Shown here: positions 8,192 to 15,769 of the stretch, one piece after another
How positions within the stretch are numbered: position 1 is the stretch's first letter
Layout of the letters: every line of letters starts with the position of its first letter
DNA from: Actinomadura pelletieri DSM 43383
Lineage (GTDB): Bacteria; Actinomycetota; Actinomycetes; Streptosporangiales; Streptosporangiaceae
NCBI RefSeq assembly: GCF_003634705.1
Contig: NZ_RBWU01000006.1
Coordinates: 558,001-622,000 of the forward strand
Reading direction: 5' to 3'
DNA length: 64,000 nt
Notes under the pieces: generated by a model
What the model was told of the DNA's origin: nothing
The model's input: only the letters and a program-made list of their open reading frames with translations
The model's database searches: none
Made by a program: the position numbers and the translations under genes

Positions 8192-8547
8192 GCGATCGTC
8201 CACTCCGCGTAGACGACCTTCCCGCCCGTCCCGATGTGCCGCGCCCCCCACCGGCAGGCCAGCTCGCCGACCAGCAGAAGCCCCCGCCCACCAGACCCGG
8301 ACGCCTCAACACCGCCCAACGGCGGCAGAGTCTCATCCGCGTCCCACACTTCCAGGACGTACCGGCGCCCCCGCGAGTAGGCGTGCACCCCGATCATGTC
8401 GCTCTTGGCATGCCGAATCGCGTTCGTCACCAATTCTGACGTGATCAGACAAACATCCTCACTGTCGACCGGCCAACTAGCCGTGATCTTGCCAATATGA
8501 TCACGCGCCCTCTTGGCACTAGCCTTCTCACTCGGCAGAATGATCAC
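8188..8547 (-). CDS. RsbW-like ATP-binding protein (anti-sigma kinase type)
   Basis: The product of about 119 residues is a single HATPase_c domain. The N box is SELVTNAIRHAKS, the G1-like motif is VWDADETLPPL and the G2-like motif is GSGGRGLLLVGELACRWG. Such proteins are common in Streptomyces and relatives and act as anti-sigma factors or kinases of anti-anti-sigma proteins. The open frame extends to an ATG at 8625, but GTG 8547 has GGAG about six bases upstream and gives a normal N-terminus, so I prefer it; the extra bases then form the divergent promoter region shared with the XRE gene. It is the first gene of the coupled cassette. Confidence 0.8.
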   Translation of the reverse strand: MIILPSEKASAKRARDHIGKITASWPVDSEDVCLITSELVTNAIRHAKSDMIGVHAYSRGRRYVLEVWDADETLPPLGGVEASGSGGRGLLLVGELACRWGARHIGTGGKVVYAEWTIA

Positions 8548-8684
8548 TGAACTCCGCCCCTCCCTCCCGCTACCTGCTGATTCGCGGTTCCAAGATTGGA
8601 CGGGCTGAACTAAGCTGAGAAGCACGGAGCACTTCAGCCGCCAGTTGTACAGACCCCCCGGCGCGAATTACGGAGGCTTACGGG

Positions 8685-9500
8685 ATGGCTCCTCGTAACC
8701 ACACCACGGCGACGCGTTCGTTTGGTATGGCGCTCAGGACCTTCCGAGAAGCCAGGCACCCAAAGATCAGTCAACGCCAACTCGCCGAGCGCATGCACGT
8801 CTCCGAGTCCCTGGTCGCCGCCTGGGAGTCCGGCCGCCAACACCCCAAGCCCGAGTACCTCCCCGCCCTGGTCGCCACCCTTGAGATCGGCACCGAGGAC
8901 CTACTAAAGATCCTCGGAGACCTGATGGAAGGCGAAACCTCCCCAGAGTGGACCGATCGATGGCGCGCCATTGAAGAGACGGCGGACATGCTGCTGTCCT
9001 ATGAGCACAGCTACGTGAACGGAATCCTGCAAACCGAGGAGTACGCCCAACCACTCATACAGTTCACGCAGCCGCGTGCCGACGTGAGCGGCAAAGTGAA
9101 GGAGCGGCTAAACCGCGCAGCGATCCTCCACAGCGACAATGCTCCTACAATTGTCTTTATCATGGATGCGCGGGTACTGTACAATCGAGTCGCTTCCGCA
9201 GATATCATGCATGCTCAGATGCTCGCCCTCATCGAAGCTTCGATGCTCCCAAACGTGATGATTCAAATCCATCCCGAGGATGCCGGGTTCCATCCCGGCC
9301 AAAACGGAGCCTTCATGATAGCGAAAGTCGAAGGTGCCGAGGTCGTCTATCAGGACGGTACATGGCGCGGACACGTTTTAGAGGATGACCACGACATCGC
9401 GCAGTTCGATCGAATTTGGATGACAATCCAAACGCAGGCCCTCAATAAGAGAGACTCACTCAAAGTGATCGAGGAGGCGGCAGAGAAATGGAAGAACTGA
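8685..9500 (+). CDS. XRE regulator with DUF5753-type (Scr1) C-terminal domain
   Basis: This 271-residue regulator has an N-terminal XRE helix-turn-helix (ISQRQLAERMHVSESLVAAWE) and a long C-terminal domain with the segments YVNGILQTEEYAQPL, EASMLPNVMIQIHPEDAGFHP and IAKVEGAEVVYQD that mark DUF5753. These regulators are abundant in spore-forming actinomycetes and are almost always encoded with a DUF397 partner. GGAGG at 8672-8676 supports ATG 8685. It overlaps the first of three DUF397 genes by 13 bp. G+C is visibly lower from about 9100 to 9480 than in neighbouring genes. Targets are unknown. Confidence 0.9.
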   Translation: MAPRNHTTATRSFGMALRTFREARHPKISQRQLAERMHVSESLVAAWESGRQHPKPEYLPALVATLEIGTEDLLKILGDLMEGETSPEWTDRWRAIEETADMLLSYEHSYVNGILQTEEYAQPLIQFTQPRADVSGKVKERLNRAAILHSDNAPTIVFIMDARVLYNRVASADIMHAQMLALIEASMLPNVMIQIHPEDAGFHPGQNGAFMIAKVEGAEVVYQDGTWRGHVLEDDHDIAQFDRIWMTIQTQALNKRDSLKVIEEAAEKWKN

Positions 9501-9682
9501 ACTGGCGGAAGAGTACTAGGTCCGGAACGAACGGCGAAAACTGTGTCGAGTTGGCCCGCAAACCGACCGCAGTTGCAGTACGTGACAGCAAGACACCTGA
9601 AGACCCGCATCACACGCTCAGTGTCGCTGCGATGGCGGCGCTATTCGAAGAGATTCGACGCGGCCGCTACGACCTGACGTAA
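9488..9682 (+). CDS. DUF397 protein, copy 1 (64 aa)
   Basis: This protein begins MEELNWRKSTRSGTNGENCVELA and ends IRRGRYDLT, the complete DUF397 pattern. DUF397 proteins are small partners of DUF5753/XRE regulators in actinomycetes and are thought to bind or modulate them. It starts at ATG 9488 inside the 3' end of the XRE gene (13-bp overlap), so the two are translationally coupled. Two further copies follow in tandem. Confidence 0.9.
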   Translation: MEELNWRKSTRSGTNGENCVELARKPTAVAVRDSKTPEDPHHTLSVAAMAALFEEIRRGRYDLT

Positions 9683-9721
9683 GACGGTAGAGCGTGTCGA
9701 TCTTCGAGAGGCGGTGGAAGA

Positions 9722-9916
9722 TTGGGGCAAGTGAAGTGGTGTAAGGCCACTAGGTCGAGCAGCAACGGTGAAAACTGTGTGGAGCTCGCCAAGCTCTCAA
9801 ATGCCATTGGGGCACGCGATAGCAAGGACCCGGACGGGCCAATACACGCGTTCAGCGCGGTCGAGGTGGCGGCTTTGTTCGAGGACATTCGGCGTGGTCG
9901 CTACGACGTGCCTTGA
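9722..9916 (+). CDS. DUF397 protein, copy 2 (64 aa)
   Basis: This second tandem copy aligns end to end with copy 1 (VKWCKATRSSSNGENCVELA near the start, IRRGRYDVP at the end). The aligned start codon is TTG 9722, with GGTGGA a few bases upstream; GTG 9731 is an alternative. It lies 39 bp after copy 1. It carries an extra cysteine at residue 7 that the other copies lack. Divergence between copies indicates an old duplication maintained by selection. Confidence 0.85.
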   Translation: MGQVKWCKATRSSSNGENCVELAKLSNAIGARDSKDPDGPIHAFSAVEVAALFEDIRRGRYDVP

Positions 9917-9960
9917 CTTTAATCGTTGGGCGCGCCGATCTTCTTGAGAGGTGGTGAAGG

Positions 9961-10155
9961 TTGGAGCGAGTGAATTGGCGTAAGAGCGCCAGGTCCGGTG
10001 CGAACGGTGAGAACTGTGTGGAGCTTGCGCGGTTTCCGTCCGTGATTGGTGCGCGTGACAGCAAGGATCCGAACGGCCCGTTCCACGCGTTCAGTGTGGT
10101 CACAGTGGCGGCGTTGTTTGAGGAGATCCGGCACGGCCGCTACGACCTGACCTGA
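9961..10155 (+). CDS. DUF397 protein, copy 3 (64 aa)
   Basis: The third tandem DUF397 copy reads VNWRKSARSGANGENCVELA at the start and IRHGRYDLT at the end. As in copy 2 the aligned start is a TTG (9961) preceded by GGTGGTGAAGG. It lies 44 bp after copy 2 and is followed by the hairpin at 10168-10196, which probably ends the four-gene transcript. All three copies are intact, so this is an expanded regulator-partner operon rather than decay. Confidence 0.85.
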   Translation: MERVNWRKSARSGANGENCVELARFPSVIGARDSKDPNGPFHAFSVVTVAALFEEIRHGRYDLT

Positions 10156-10167
10156 CGTTGCCTAACT

Positions 10168-10196
10168 TGTCCCCCGGGCCACCGGTTCGGGGGACA
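10168..10196. terminator. Hairpin between DUF397 operon and methyltransferase
   Basis: TGTCCCCCG (10168-10176) and CGGGGGACA (10188-10196) are perfect inverted arms around an 11-base loop. The hairpin sits between two convergent transcription units, so it can serve both; there is no clear U-run on either strand. Confidence 0.6.
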
Positions 10197-10217
10197 CGTT
10201 GCTCAGTTCGGCGGAAT

Positions 10218-11324
10218 CTACGCTCGGGCGAGTCGGGTGTGTTCGCCTTTGGGGGTGACGGTGAGGGTGTAGCGGGTGTGGTCGGGGCTGCCGTTGGTTA
10301 TCCAGGCGAAGTAGGCGTTGAGGGCGTCGTCCCACAGGGCGCGGTCACCCGCCTGCTGGACGTCGTAGGACGCGCGGCCGGGTTCGTAGGTGGCCGTCGC
10401 CCAGGCGTCGGGTGCCCGGAGGCGCAAGGTGTAGCGGTCGCCGTCGCGGTGCCCTCGGGCGACGACACCGGGCAGCGCGGCACCCATCGCCAGGTCGCCT
10501 CCGGCGGGGGCGTAGCCGAGGGTGCGGGGGTCGATGCTCGTCGTGGACTGTCGGACGTCGAGCGCAGCAGGTTTCCAGTCGGGGTGACGGTGGTCGCGCA
10601 TCATCATGTATGAGGCGTAGCCGGTGAAGCGGCCCACCGCCGTCCCGTCGGGTAGCACGACGAGCCGCAACTCGTGGGCCGAGTTGAACCCCGGGGCGTA
10701 GGGCGTGACGATCACCCCGCCCGGCCGCGTCTGCTCGATCCACGCGTAGGGCACCCGCGCAACCGCGCACGTGGCGTGCACGCGGTCGTAGGGGGCGTTG
10801 GGAGCCCACCCCTTCGCGCCGTCTCCGACCGTGAGCGTGGGCGAGATCTGGGCTCGTGCGAGGTTGGCCGCTGCTTGTTCGGCGATCCGTGGGTTTACTT
10901 CGACACTGGTGACGTTGCCCGGTCCGACAATGCGGGCCAAGAGCGCGGCCGTCCACCCGGTTCCGGTGCCGACGTCCAGGACGCGATGCCCGTCTTCGAG
11001 GTCGAGGAGTTCCAGCAACGAAACGACCGTGCTCGGCGCCGACAGCGACGAGGTGTACTGTCCGTCGCCGGTCGCCATGTCGGTGTCACCGTCGTCGAGC
11101 TGGGTGATGATCGCTTCGTCCGCGTATGCGAGGTCGAGCCACGCGTCCGGGTCGTTGGTCTGACTGACGCGTTCCCCCTCGCCCGTCCAGGCCAGTGTGG
11201 GCACGAAGAAGTGCCGGGGAACGTCAACCAGCGCGCTCCGGACCGCACCATTGGTGAGCCACCCAGCAGCGGTCAAACGCTCGGTGAGCGCTTCCAAGCG
11301 CCGCATGACGTCCCCGCTCATCAT
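10218..11324 (-). CDS. PIMT-like O-methyltransferase, RiPP-associated (imiditide type)
   Basis: This 368-residue protein is a protein-L-isoaspartate methyltransferase homologue. It has the SAM-binding Rossmann motif VLDVGTGTGWTAALLA at residues 115-130, preceded by SLSAPST in the position of the PIMT substrate loop, and a C-terminal extension of about 150 residues absent from housekeeping PIMTs. The tail ends with GDRALWDDALNAYFAWITNG, a pattern like that of PIMTs in lanthipeptide, graspetide and imiditide clusters. Its ATG overlaps by 4 bp (ATGA) the stop of a 35-residue charged peptide gene, so the two are coupled. Family knowledge predicts methylation of an Asp side chain followed by aspartimide formation. 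A housekeeping repair role is unlikely given the extension and partner. Confidence 0.82.
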   Translation of the reverse strand: MMSGDVMRRLEALTERLTAAGWLTNGAVRSALVDVPRHFFVPTLAWTGEGERVSQTNDPDAWLDLAYADEAIITQLDDGDTDMATGDGQYTSSLSAPSTVVSLLELLDLEDGHRVLDVGTGTGWTAALLARIVGPGNVTSVEVNPRIAEQAAANLARAQISPTLTVGDGAKGWAPNAPYDRVHATCAVARVPYAWIEQTRPGGVIVTPYAPGFNSAHELRLVVLPDGTAVGRFTGYASYMMMRDHRHPDWKPAALDVRQSTTSIDPRTLGYAPAGGDLAMGAALPGVVARGHRDGDRYTLRLRAPDAWATATYEPGRASYDVQQAGDRALWDDALNAYFAWITNGSPDHTRYTLTVTPKGEHTRLARA

Positions 11325-11428
11325 TTCCCTCGCTTGCCGTCACCCTTGTCGCCCTTGTCCGGGGGCGGCGGGATCGGCTTGTCGGGCTTGTGCCCGTTCT
11401 TCTCGGCCGGATCTTCGTGCCTACCCAC
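11321..11428 (-). CDS. Candidate imiditide-type RiPP precursor peptide (35 aa)
   Basis: A short frame begins at GTG 11428, seven bases after AGGAG in a GGAAGGAGAG run, and ends in TGA overlapping the methyltransferase ATG (ATGA, 11321-11324). The peptide starts MGRHEDPAEKNGHK and ends PPDKGDKGDGKRGK. It has 7 Lys, 2 Arg, 5 Asp, 2 Glu and 7 Pro, no Cys and no hydrophobic core. The Asp30-Gly31 pair is the chemically favoured site for aspartimide formation. In the described imiditide class a lone PIMT homologue recognises a charged linear precursor through charge-charge contacts and modifies one Asp; this pair has the same layout. The modification is inference. Confidence 0.72.
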   Translation of the reverse strand: MGRHEDPAEKNGHKPDKPIPPPPDKGDKGDGKRGK

Positions 11429-12002
11429 TGCGCTCTCCTTCCGCCTCCTGAGCTTTGCCAGGCGCTAGCAGTTGGCACATCTACCGTACGATTACCATTC
11501 GCGTCCATCAAGACACGTAGAGTGTGCCGGCTGTCCGGTAAGATCGCGCGGCGCTTAACAAGATCGCTTTGGAAGAGGGGCGGAGCTACGTGCGGCAAAA
11601 CTCGCATTTCGAGGTAAGCCCGGTGTGCCCCTGGCCTCGTCCAGTTGACAATTCAAGTTCCCGCATGATCGCACGCGTGAGCAAGGAGCCGGCACGGGCG
11701 GCCCTCCGAGTTCAAAAAAATTTGAGCGATCGGCAGACGATCAGAAGCGGTTCAACAAAGTTAGGAGGCTGAAAGACCTCAACGGCAACTCTGAAGGCAA
11801 CCCTCCAGGCGCCATCCCAGGAGTGACCCCGGTATCGGACGGTCGACGCACCAGCTCATCCGGGTCGATAGAGCCATCGTCGCCGAGGCTACCGAGGGCT
11901 CGATCACATAAGCGGTCGAAAGTATGATGGTAGCTGCCACGGACATCGCGGCGGGCGCGAGTTAGCCGCGGACCGCCGATGCAGGCGAGCCACTGGGATA
12001 AC
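11429..12002. other. Lower-GC intergenic insert with a possible frameshifted relic
   Basis: This 574-bp stretch has lower G+C than its surroundings and no clean gene. A frame from 11569 to 11772 and a second open frame on the same strand (about 11650-11926, reading FERSADDQKRFNKVRRLKDLNG) meet at a run of seven A at 11714-11720. That could be a frameshift in a decayed gene. No start codon with a ribosome site joins them. The part next to 11428 should hold the promoter of the precursor-methyltransferase pair (GGTAGATG near 11480 on the reverse strand). Confidence 0.35.
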
Positions 12003-12485
12003 ATGAAAAGTGAGTTGATCTTCAGGGTTGAGGCGCCGGTCGATCCTTCGATGCCTTCGTTCACGGTGGGGGACGCAGGTCAGGGAGACCCTGAAGAGTT
12101 GCAGCGTCTCCTCAGGGAAATTCCAAGCACGGGAGCTGTGTTTAATTGGGTTCCTGAGCACTCTGCGCTCTGGGTCAACACCTCGGAGAATCCAGGGGTT
12201 TGGTTGACCGTCGAGGTCTGGGGTGGACCACCACCACAGGAGAGTACGGTCACCTGGCAGGTCGAGTCCTCAACTGTCTGGAACCGTGTGGAGGAACTCG
12301 CAGTCTCTGAGACAGGCACTGGTCGGTGGCCCTTGGCGGAAGTCACCTTCAACTGGCTGCCGTCAGGTCCCTACACCGTGCGTTGTCGCGGCTTCGGCCG
12401 CGCCGAGGATCCAATGATGGAGATTGCTGACGATGGGCAGGACCGGTACTTGCTGCAGCTCTGGCCGGTGACCACAGACTCATAA
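12003..12485 (+). CDS. Hypothetical protein (160 aa)
   Basis: The product from ATG 12003 reads MKSELIFRVEAPVDPSMPSF and continues with several Trp-rich strands (VFNWVPEHSALWV, GVWLTVEVWGG, VTFNWLPSGPYTVRC), suggesting an all-beta domain, possibly Ig- or carbohydrate-binding-like. It has no signal peptide or membrane helix. An upstream in-frame ATG at 11979 is possible. G+C is below the window average and it lies between the RiPP-like locus and a strong hairpin (12486-12528). No family is recognised. Confidence 0.6.
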   Translation: MKSELIFRVEAPVDPSMPSFTVGDAGQGDPEELQRLLREIPSTGAVFNWVPEHSALWVNTSENPGVWLTVEVWGGPPPQESTVTWQVESSTVWNRVEELAVSETGTGRWPLAEVTFNWLPSGPYTVRCRGFGRAEDPMMEIADDGQDRYLLQLWPVTTDS

Positions 12486-12528
12486 CGATGGGCCCCTTCC
12501 GCTGCGCAGCGGTGGAAGGGGCCCATCG
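12486..12528. terminator. Long bidirectional hairpin terminator
   Basis: CGATGGGCCCCTTCC (12486-12500) pairs perfectly with GGAAGGGGCCCATCG (12514-12528), and the GCTGCGCAGC loop is itself self-complementary. It stands immediately after the stop of the 160-aa gene and 20 bp from the end of the opposing pseudogene. Confidence 0.8.
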
Positions 12529-12548
12529 GGGTCGGTTCTGAACGGTGC

Positions 12549-13001
12549 TTACACGTCGGGCTGGTACTCGTACTGCTGTGCCGTGCTGTTGGTGCACGGC
12601 CGCAGGACCGGTACGTCACCGGAGTTCAGATTCCCGGCGTCGGCGCACATGTTCTGTGCGGCCAGCGGTTTGATCATGTAATGCGTGGTGCCGGGCAGAT
12701 TGGTGAAGGTGAAGCTCTGTGCGGCGCTGCCGTTGGTTATCCAGGCGAAGTAGGCGTTGAGGGCGTCGTCCCACAGGGCGCGGTCACCCGCCTGCTGGAC
12801 GTCGTAGGACGCGCGGCCGGGTTCGTAGGTGGCCGTCGCCCAGGCGTCGGGTGCCCAGAGGCGCAAGGTGTAGCGGTCGCCGTCACGGTGCTCTCGGGCG
12901 ACGACACCGGGCAGCGCGGCACCCATCGCCAGGTCGCCTCCGGCCGAGGCGTAGCCCAGGGTGCGGGGGTCGATGCTCGTCGTGGGACTGTCGGACATCA
13001 A
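12549..13001 (-). pseudogene. Truncated methyltransferase C-terminus fused to a lectin-like tail
   Basis: The frame encodes about 150 residues. The first 95 or so nearly repeat the C-terminal region of the methyltransferase at 10218-11324 (same order, from TTSIDPRTLGYA to NAYFAWITNGS). The remaining 55 are unrelated and read YMIKPLAAQNMCADAGNLNS then QQYEYQPDV, resembling the end of a ricin-type beta-trefoil lectin. The SAM-binding domain is missing and a one-base insertion relative to the intact copy shifts the frame just upstream, so this is a recombination relic. The fusion happens to stay open. Expression is doubtful. Confidence 0.7.
12726..12996. repeat. Second copy of a 270-bp segment of the RiPP methyltransferase gene
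   Basis: Bases 12726-12996 match 10287-10556 almost exactly, in the same orientation about 2.44 kb apart, with a handful of substitutions and one extra G near 12985. Outside these limits the two loci are unrelated. The high identity points to a recent duplication or gene-conversion event. Confidence 0.85.
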
Positions 13002-13120
13002 GCGGCGCGAGAGACCATTCCGGTTCAGTCGGCGCTGGGATGGTCGTTGGTCGGGTGGGTAGTTGGTGGTGAGTGGGGCCGCTGGTGCAGGGGGCGGTGG
13101 CTGTTCGGTGAGGGGGGCTG

Positions 13121-14074
13121 GTGGAGAGCAATCCGGTGTTGGTCGAGGTGGAACGGTCCGGGTTCGTGGAGTCGCGGCATCGCGGGGTGGCCGTGGGGCT
13201 CGCCGGGGACGGGGCGGTCGTGGTGCGGGCGGGGGAGGTCGAGGCGCCGATCTTTCCGCGGTCGGCCAACAAGCCGATGCAGGCGGTCGCGATGTTGCGG
13301 TCCGGGCTGGAGTTGGACGGTGAGCTGCTGGCGGTCGCGGCGGGGAGCCACTCCGGCGAGGACTTTCATGTCGAGGGCGTGGAGAAGATCCTCGCCGGGG
13401 TCGGGCTGGTGGCCGACGATTTGCGGTGTCCGGAGAGCTGGCCGCTCGATCCGCAGACGTGGCAGGACCGGGCGCGCAGCGGGGGTGGGGCCTCGCGGAT
13501 GCGGATGAACTGCTCCGGCAAGCATGCGGCGATGCTCGCCACGTGTGTCGCCGCCGGATGGCCGACGAACTCCTATCTGGACGTCGATCATCCGTTGCAG
13601 GTCGCTGTGCGGGAGACCGTCGAGGAACTGGCGGGTGAGCCGGTCGCGGCGGTCGGGGTCGACGGGTGCGGGGCGCCGCTGTTCGCCGTGTCCGCGCTCG
13701 GGGTCGCGCGGGCGTTCCGGGCCCTTGTTCAGGGCGGGCCGGACAGTCCCGAGCGGCGTGTCGTGGACGCCATGCGGACGCATCCGCAGTGGACGTCCGG
13801 GACGCGGCGTGAGGAACGGGAGTTGATGGACGCCGTTCCAGGGCTGGTGGTCAAGTGCGGCGCGGAGGGCGTGGACGCGTTCGCGCTGGCGGACGGGCGC
13901 GCCGGGGCCGTCAAAATCGATGATGGGGCGATGCGGGCGCGGACGCCCGTCACCGTCGCCATGTTGCGCGCGCTCGGCGCGGAGGTGCCGGACGAGCTGG
14001 CGGTGGTCGACGTTCGCGGCGGGGAAGGAGTCGTCGGGGCTGTCCGGGCGGCGCCGGGCGTCTTCACGCGGTAG
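13121..14074 (+). CDS. L-asparaginase II (ReAII type)
   Basis: This 317-residue protein belongs to the Rhizobium etli type II asparaginase family, which is unrelated to E. coli AnsA/AnsB. The family's conserved blocks are present: PRSANKPMQA, GSHSGEDFH, NCSGKHAAML (Cys and Lys of the active site) and GVDGCGAPLFA. It hydrolyses asparagine to aspartate and ammonia in the cytoplasm. The start is GTG 13121, preceded by a GAGGGGGG ribosome site. It overlaps the convergent membrane-protein gene by 11 bp and is divergent from the pseudogene at 12549-13001. Confidence 0.9.
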   Translation: MESNPVLVEVERSGFVESRHRGVAVGLAGDGAVVVRAGEVEAPIFPRSANKPMQAVAMLRSGLELDGELLAVAAGSHSGEDFHVEGVEKILAGVGLVADDLRCPESWPLDPQTWQDRARSGGGASRMRMNCSGKHAAMLATCVAAGWPTNSYLDVDHPLQVAVRETVEELAGEPVAAVGVDGCGAPLFAVSALGVARAFRALVQGGPDSPERRVVDAMRTHPQWTSGTRREERELMDAVPGLVVKCGAEGVDAFALADGRAGAVKIDDGAMRARTPVTVAMLRALGAEVPDELAVVDVRGGEGVVGAVRAAPGVFTR

Positions 14075-14471
14075 GGCGTGGGTCGTCCCCGCGCTGCTTC
14101 AGCTCCTCGAACTCCTCCTTGAAGATCGTCTGTTCGTACAGGACACCGTCCGGCCACGGGTTCTTCGGCTCCCGGCCGGGCTGCGGGTTGTCCTTGCGGA
14201 ACTCCTCCCACTGCGACTCCCGGCTCGGCGGGTAGCTGTGGGAGAACATGCCGGGCCGGTAGGAGTACGTGCCGCCCTGTTCCATCCCGCGATGGTTGTG
14301 CTGGTCGTTCCTACGGTCCGGGTGGATCTTCCGGGACGACGCCAGAACCGTCATGCACAGCCGGCCGACCAGCGCGACGACCGCCACGACGGGAATGATG
14401 AACGCCCACCAGATCGGGCCCCGGGGAGCGGTCTCGGCCAACACCGGATCGGCAAGGATCGTGGAGAGCAT
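14064..14471 (-). CDS. Hypothetical membrane protein (135 aa)
   Basis: The protein has one N-terminal transmembrane helix (PIWWAFIIPVVAVVALVGRLCMTVL) and a charged, Tyr/Pro-rich cytoplasmic tail with no recognised domain. GGGAGGT eight bases before ATG 14471 supports the start. The 3' end overlaps the asparaginase gene by 11 bp. Family unknown. Confidence 0.68.
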   Translation of the reverse strand: MLSTILADPVLAETAPRGPIWWAFIIPVVAVVALVGRLCMTVLASSRKIHPDRRNDQHNHRGMEQGGTYSYRPGMFSHSYPPSRESQWEEFRKDNPQPGREPKNPWPDGVLYEQTIFKEEFEELKQRGDDPRPTA

Positions 14472-14512
14472 GTCGGTCCACCTCCCGGCGGGATATTCGG
14501 CCTCACATGGGG

Positions 14513-15769
14513 TTATTTAGGGATGTGTCCGCTAAAAGCCGAGTTAATCCTTTTGGGGGCCGGTGGGGTGGGTTCCCCGATCGTGCGGGTGCGTCCCGCC
14601 GCCAGGCCGGGGAGGGCCAGGATGGCGCTGATCAGCACGACCACCGCCATCGGAACGCTCCAACCGCCGGTGGCGTCATGCAGTGCCCCGAGGGTCAGCG
14701 GGCCCGCCGCCGCGATGACATAGCCGACGCCCTGCGCCATTCCGGACAGTTGCGCCGCGACCCGCGTGTCGTGGGCGCGCAGGCCGATGAACGCCAGCGC
14801 GGTCGTGAACCCGAAGCCCTGGCCGATACCGAGGACGACCGCCCAGATCCACGCCGAGCCGATCGGCGCCCAGCCCATGCCCGCGAACCCGACCAGGGTC
14901 AGTGTCACGGCGGCGACCACCAGGGGACGCTGGTCGCGTGACCGGCCGGCCAGCACCGGGACGGCCAGCGAACCGACCGCCTGCACCGCGGCGGTGAGGG
15001 CCAGGACGTACCCGGCCGCGGACTCGTCCAGCCCCCGGTCCTGGCAGATCGTCGGGAGCCAGCCGAACGTCACGTACGCCAGCAGCGACTGGATGCCCAT
15101 GAAGGCCGTGACCTGCCATGCCAGCCTCGACCGCCACACCAGCGCCGCCACCTCGCGCGAGGGCGCCACGGGCGGTGCCGATCGCGCGGCGTGCGCGGCC
15201 CGGCGTGCCTTCGGCAGCCAGATCAGCCCCGCGAGCGCCGCCGGGACCGCCAGCAGGCCGAGCGGCAGCCGCCATGACGCGTCGAACCAGTCCTCGATCG
15301 GGACGGCCAGCCCGGACGACACGGCCGCGCCGCCCGACAGCGCGAGCGTGTACACGGCCGTCACCGTGGTGATCCGCCCCGGATGGTCCCGTTTGATCAC
15401 GGCGGGCATCGCGATATTGCCGATGCTGATCGCGATTCCGGCGATCAGTGAGCCGGCGAACAGCGGGAAGGGAGCGCCGAGGAGCCGCAGCAACAACCCT
15501 GTGACCAGCAGTCCCATCGCGGTGACCAGCAGCGTCTCGCTGCGCGGCGCGCGGCGCAGGAACGCGGCGAGGAGCCCGTAGGAGCCGAAGAACGCCAGCG
15601 GCAGCGTGGTCAGCGCCCCGGCCGCCGTCCCGGACAGGCCGAAGTCGTCGCTGATCTCGGTCAGCACCGGCCCGACCATCGCGATCGCCGGCCGCAGGTT
15701 GATCGCCACCAGGACGATCAGCAGCAGCGCCCCGACCGTCCCGGCCCGCCGGTGCTTCGGCGGCGTCAC
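14513..15769 (-). CDS. MFS transporter, CynX/NimT type
   Basis: The 418-residue protein has about twelve membrane helices and the LLLIVLVAINLRPAIAMVGP N-terminus characteristic of the CynX/NimT (cyanate/nitroimidazole) branch of the major facilitator superfamily. The substrate is not predictable. It starts at GTG 15769, overlapping the stop of the upstream FadR-type regulator gene by GTGA, so regulator and transporter are one coupled operon under the operator at 16477-16499. Confidence 0.87.
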   Translation of the reverse strand: MTPPKHRRAGTVGALLLIVLVAINLRPAIAMVGPVLTEISDDFGLSGTAAGALTTLPLAFFGSYGLLAAFLRRAPRSETLLVTAMGLLVTGLLLRLLGAPFPLFAGSLIAGIAISIGNIAMPAVIKRDHPGRITTVTAVYTLALSGGAAVSSGLAVPIEDWFDASWRLPLGLLAVPAALAGLIWLPKARRAAHAARSAPPVAPSREVAALVWRSRLAWQVTAFMGIQSLLAYVTFGWLPTICQDRGLDESAAGYVLALTAAVQAVGSLAVPVLAGRSRDQRPLVVAAVTLTLVGFAGMGWAPIGSAWIWAVVLGIGQGFGFTTALAFIGLRAHDTRVAAQLSGMAQGVGYVIAAAGPLTLGALHDATGGWSVPMAVVVLISAILALPGLAAGRTRTIGEPTPPAPKRINSAFSGHIPK

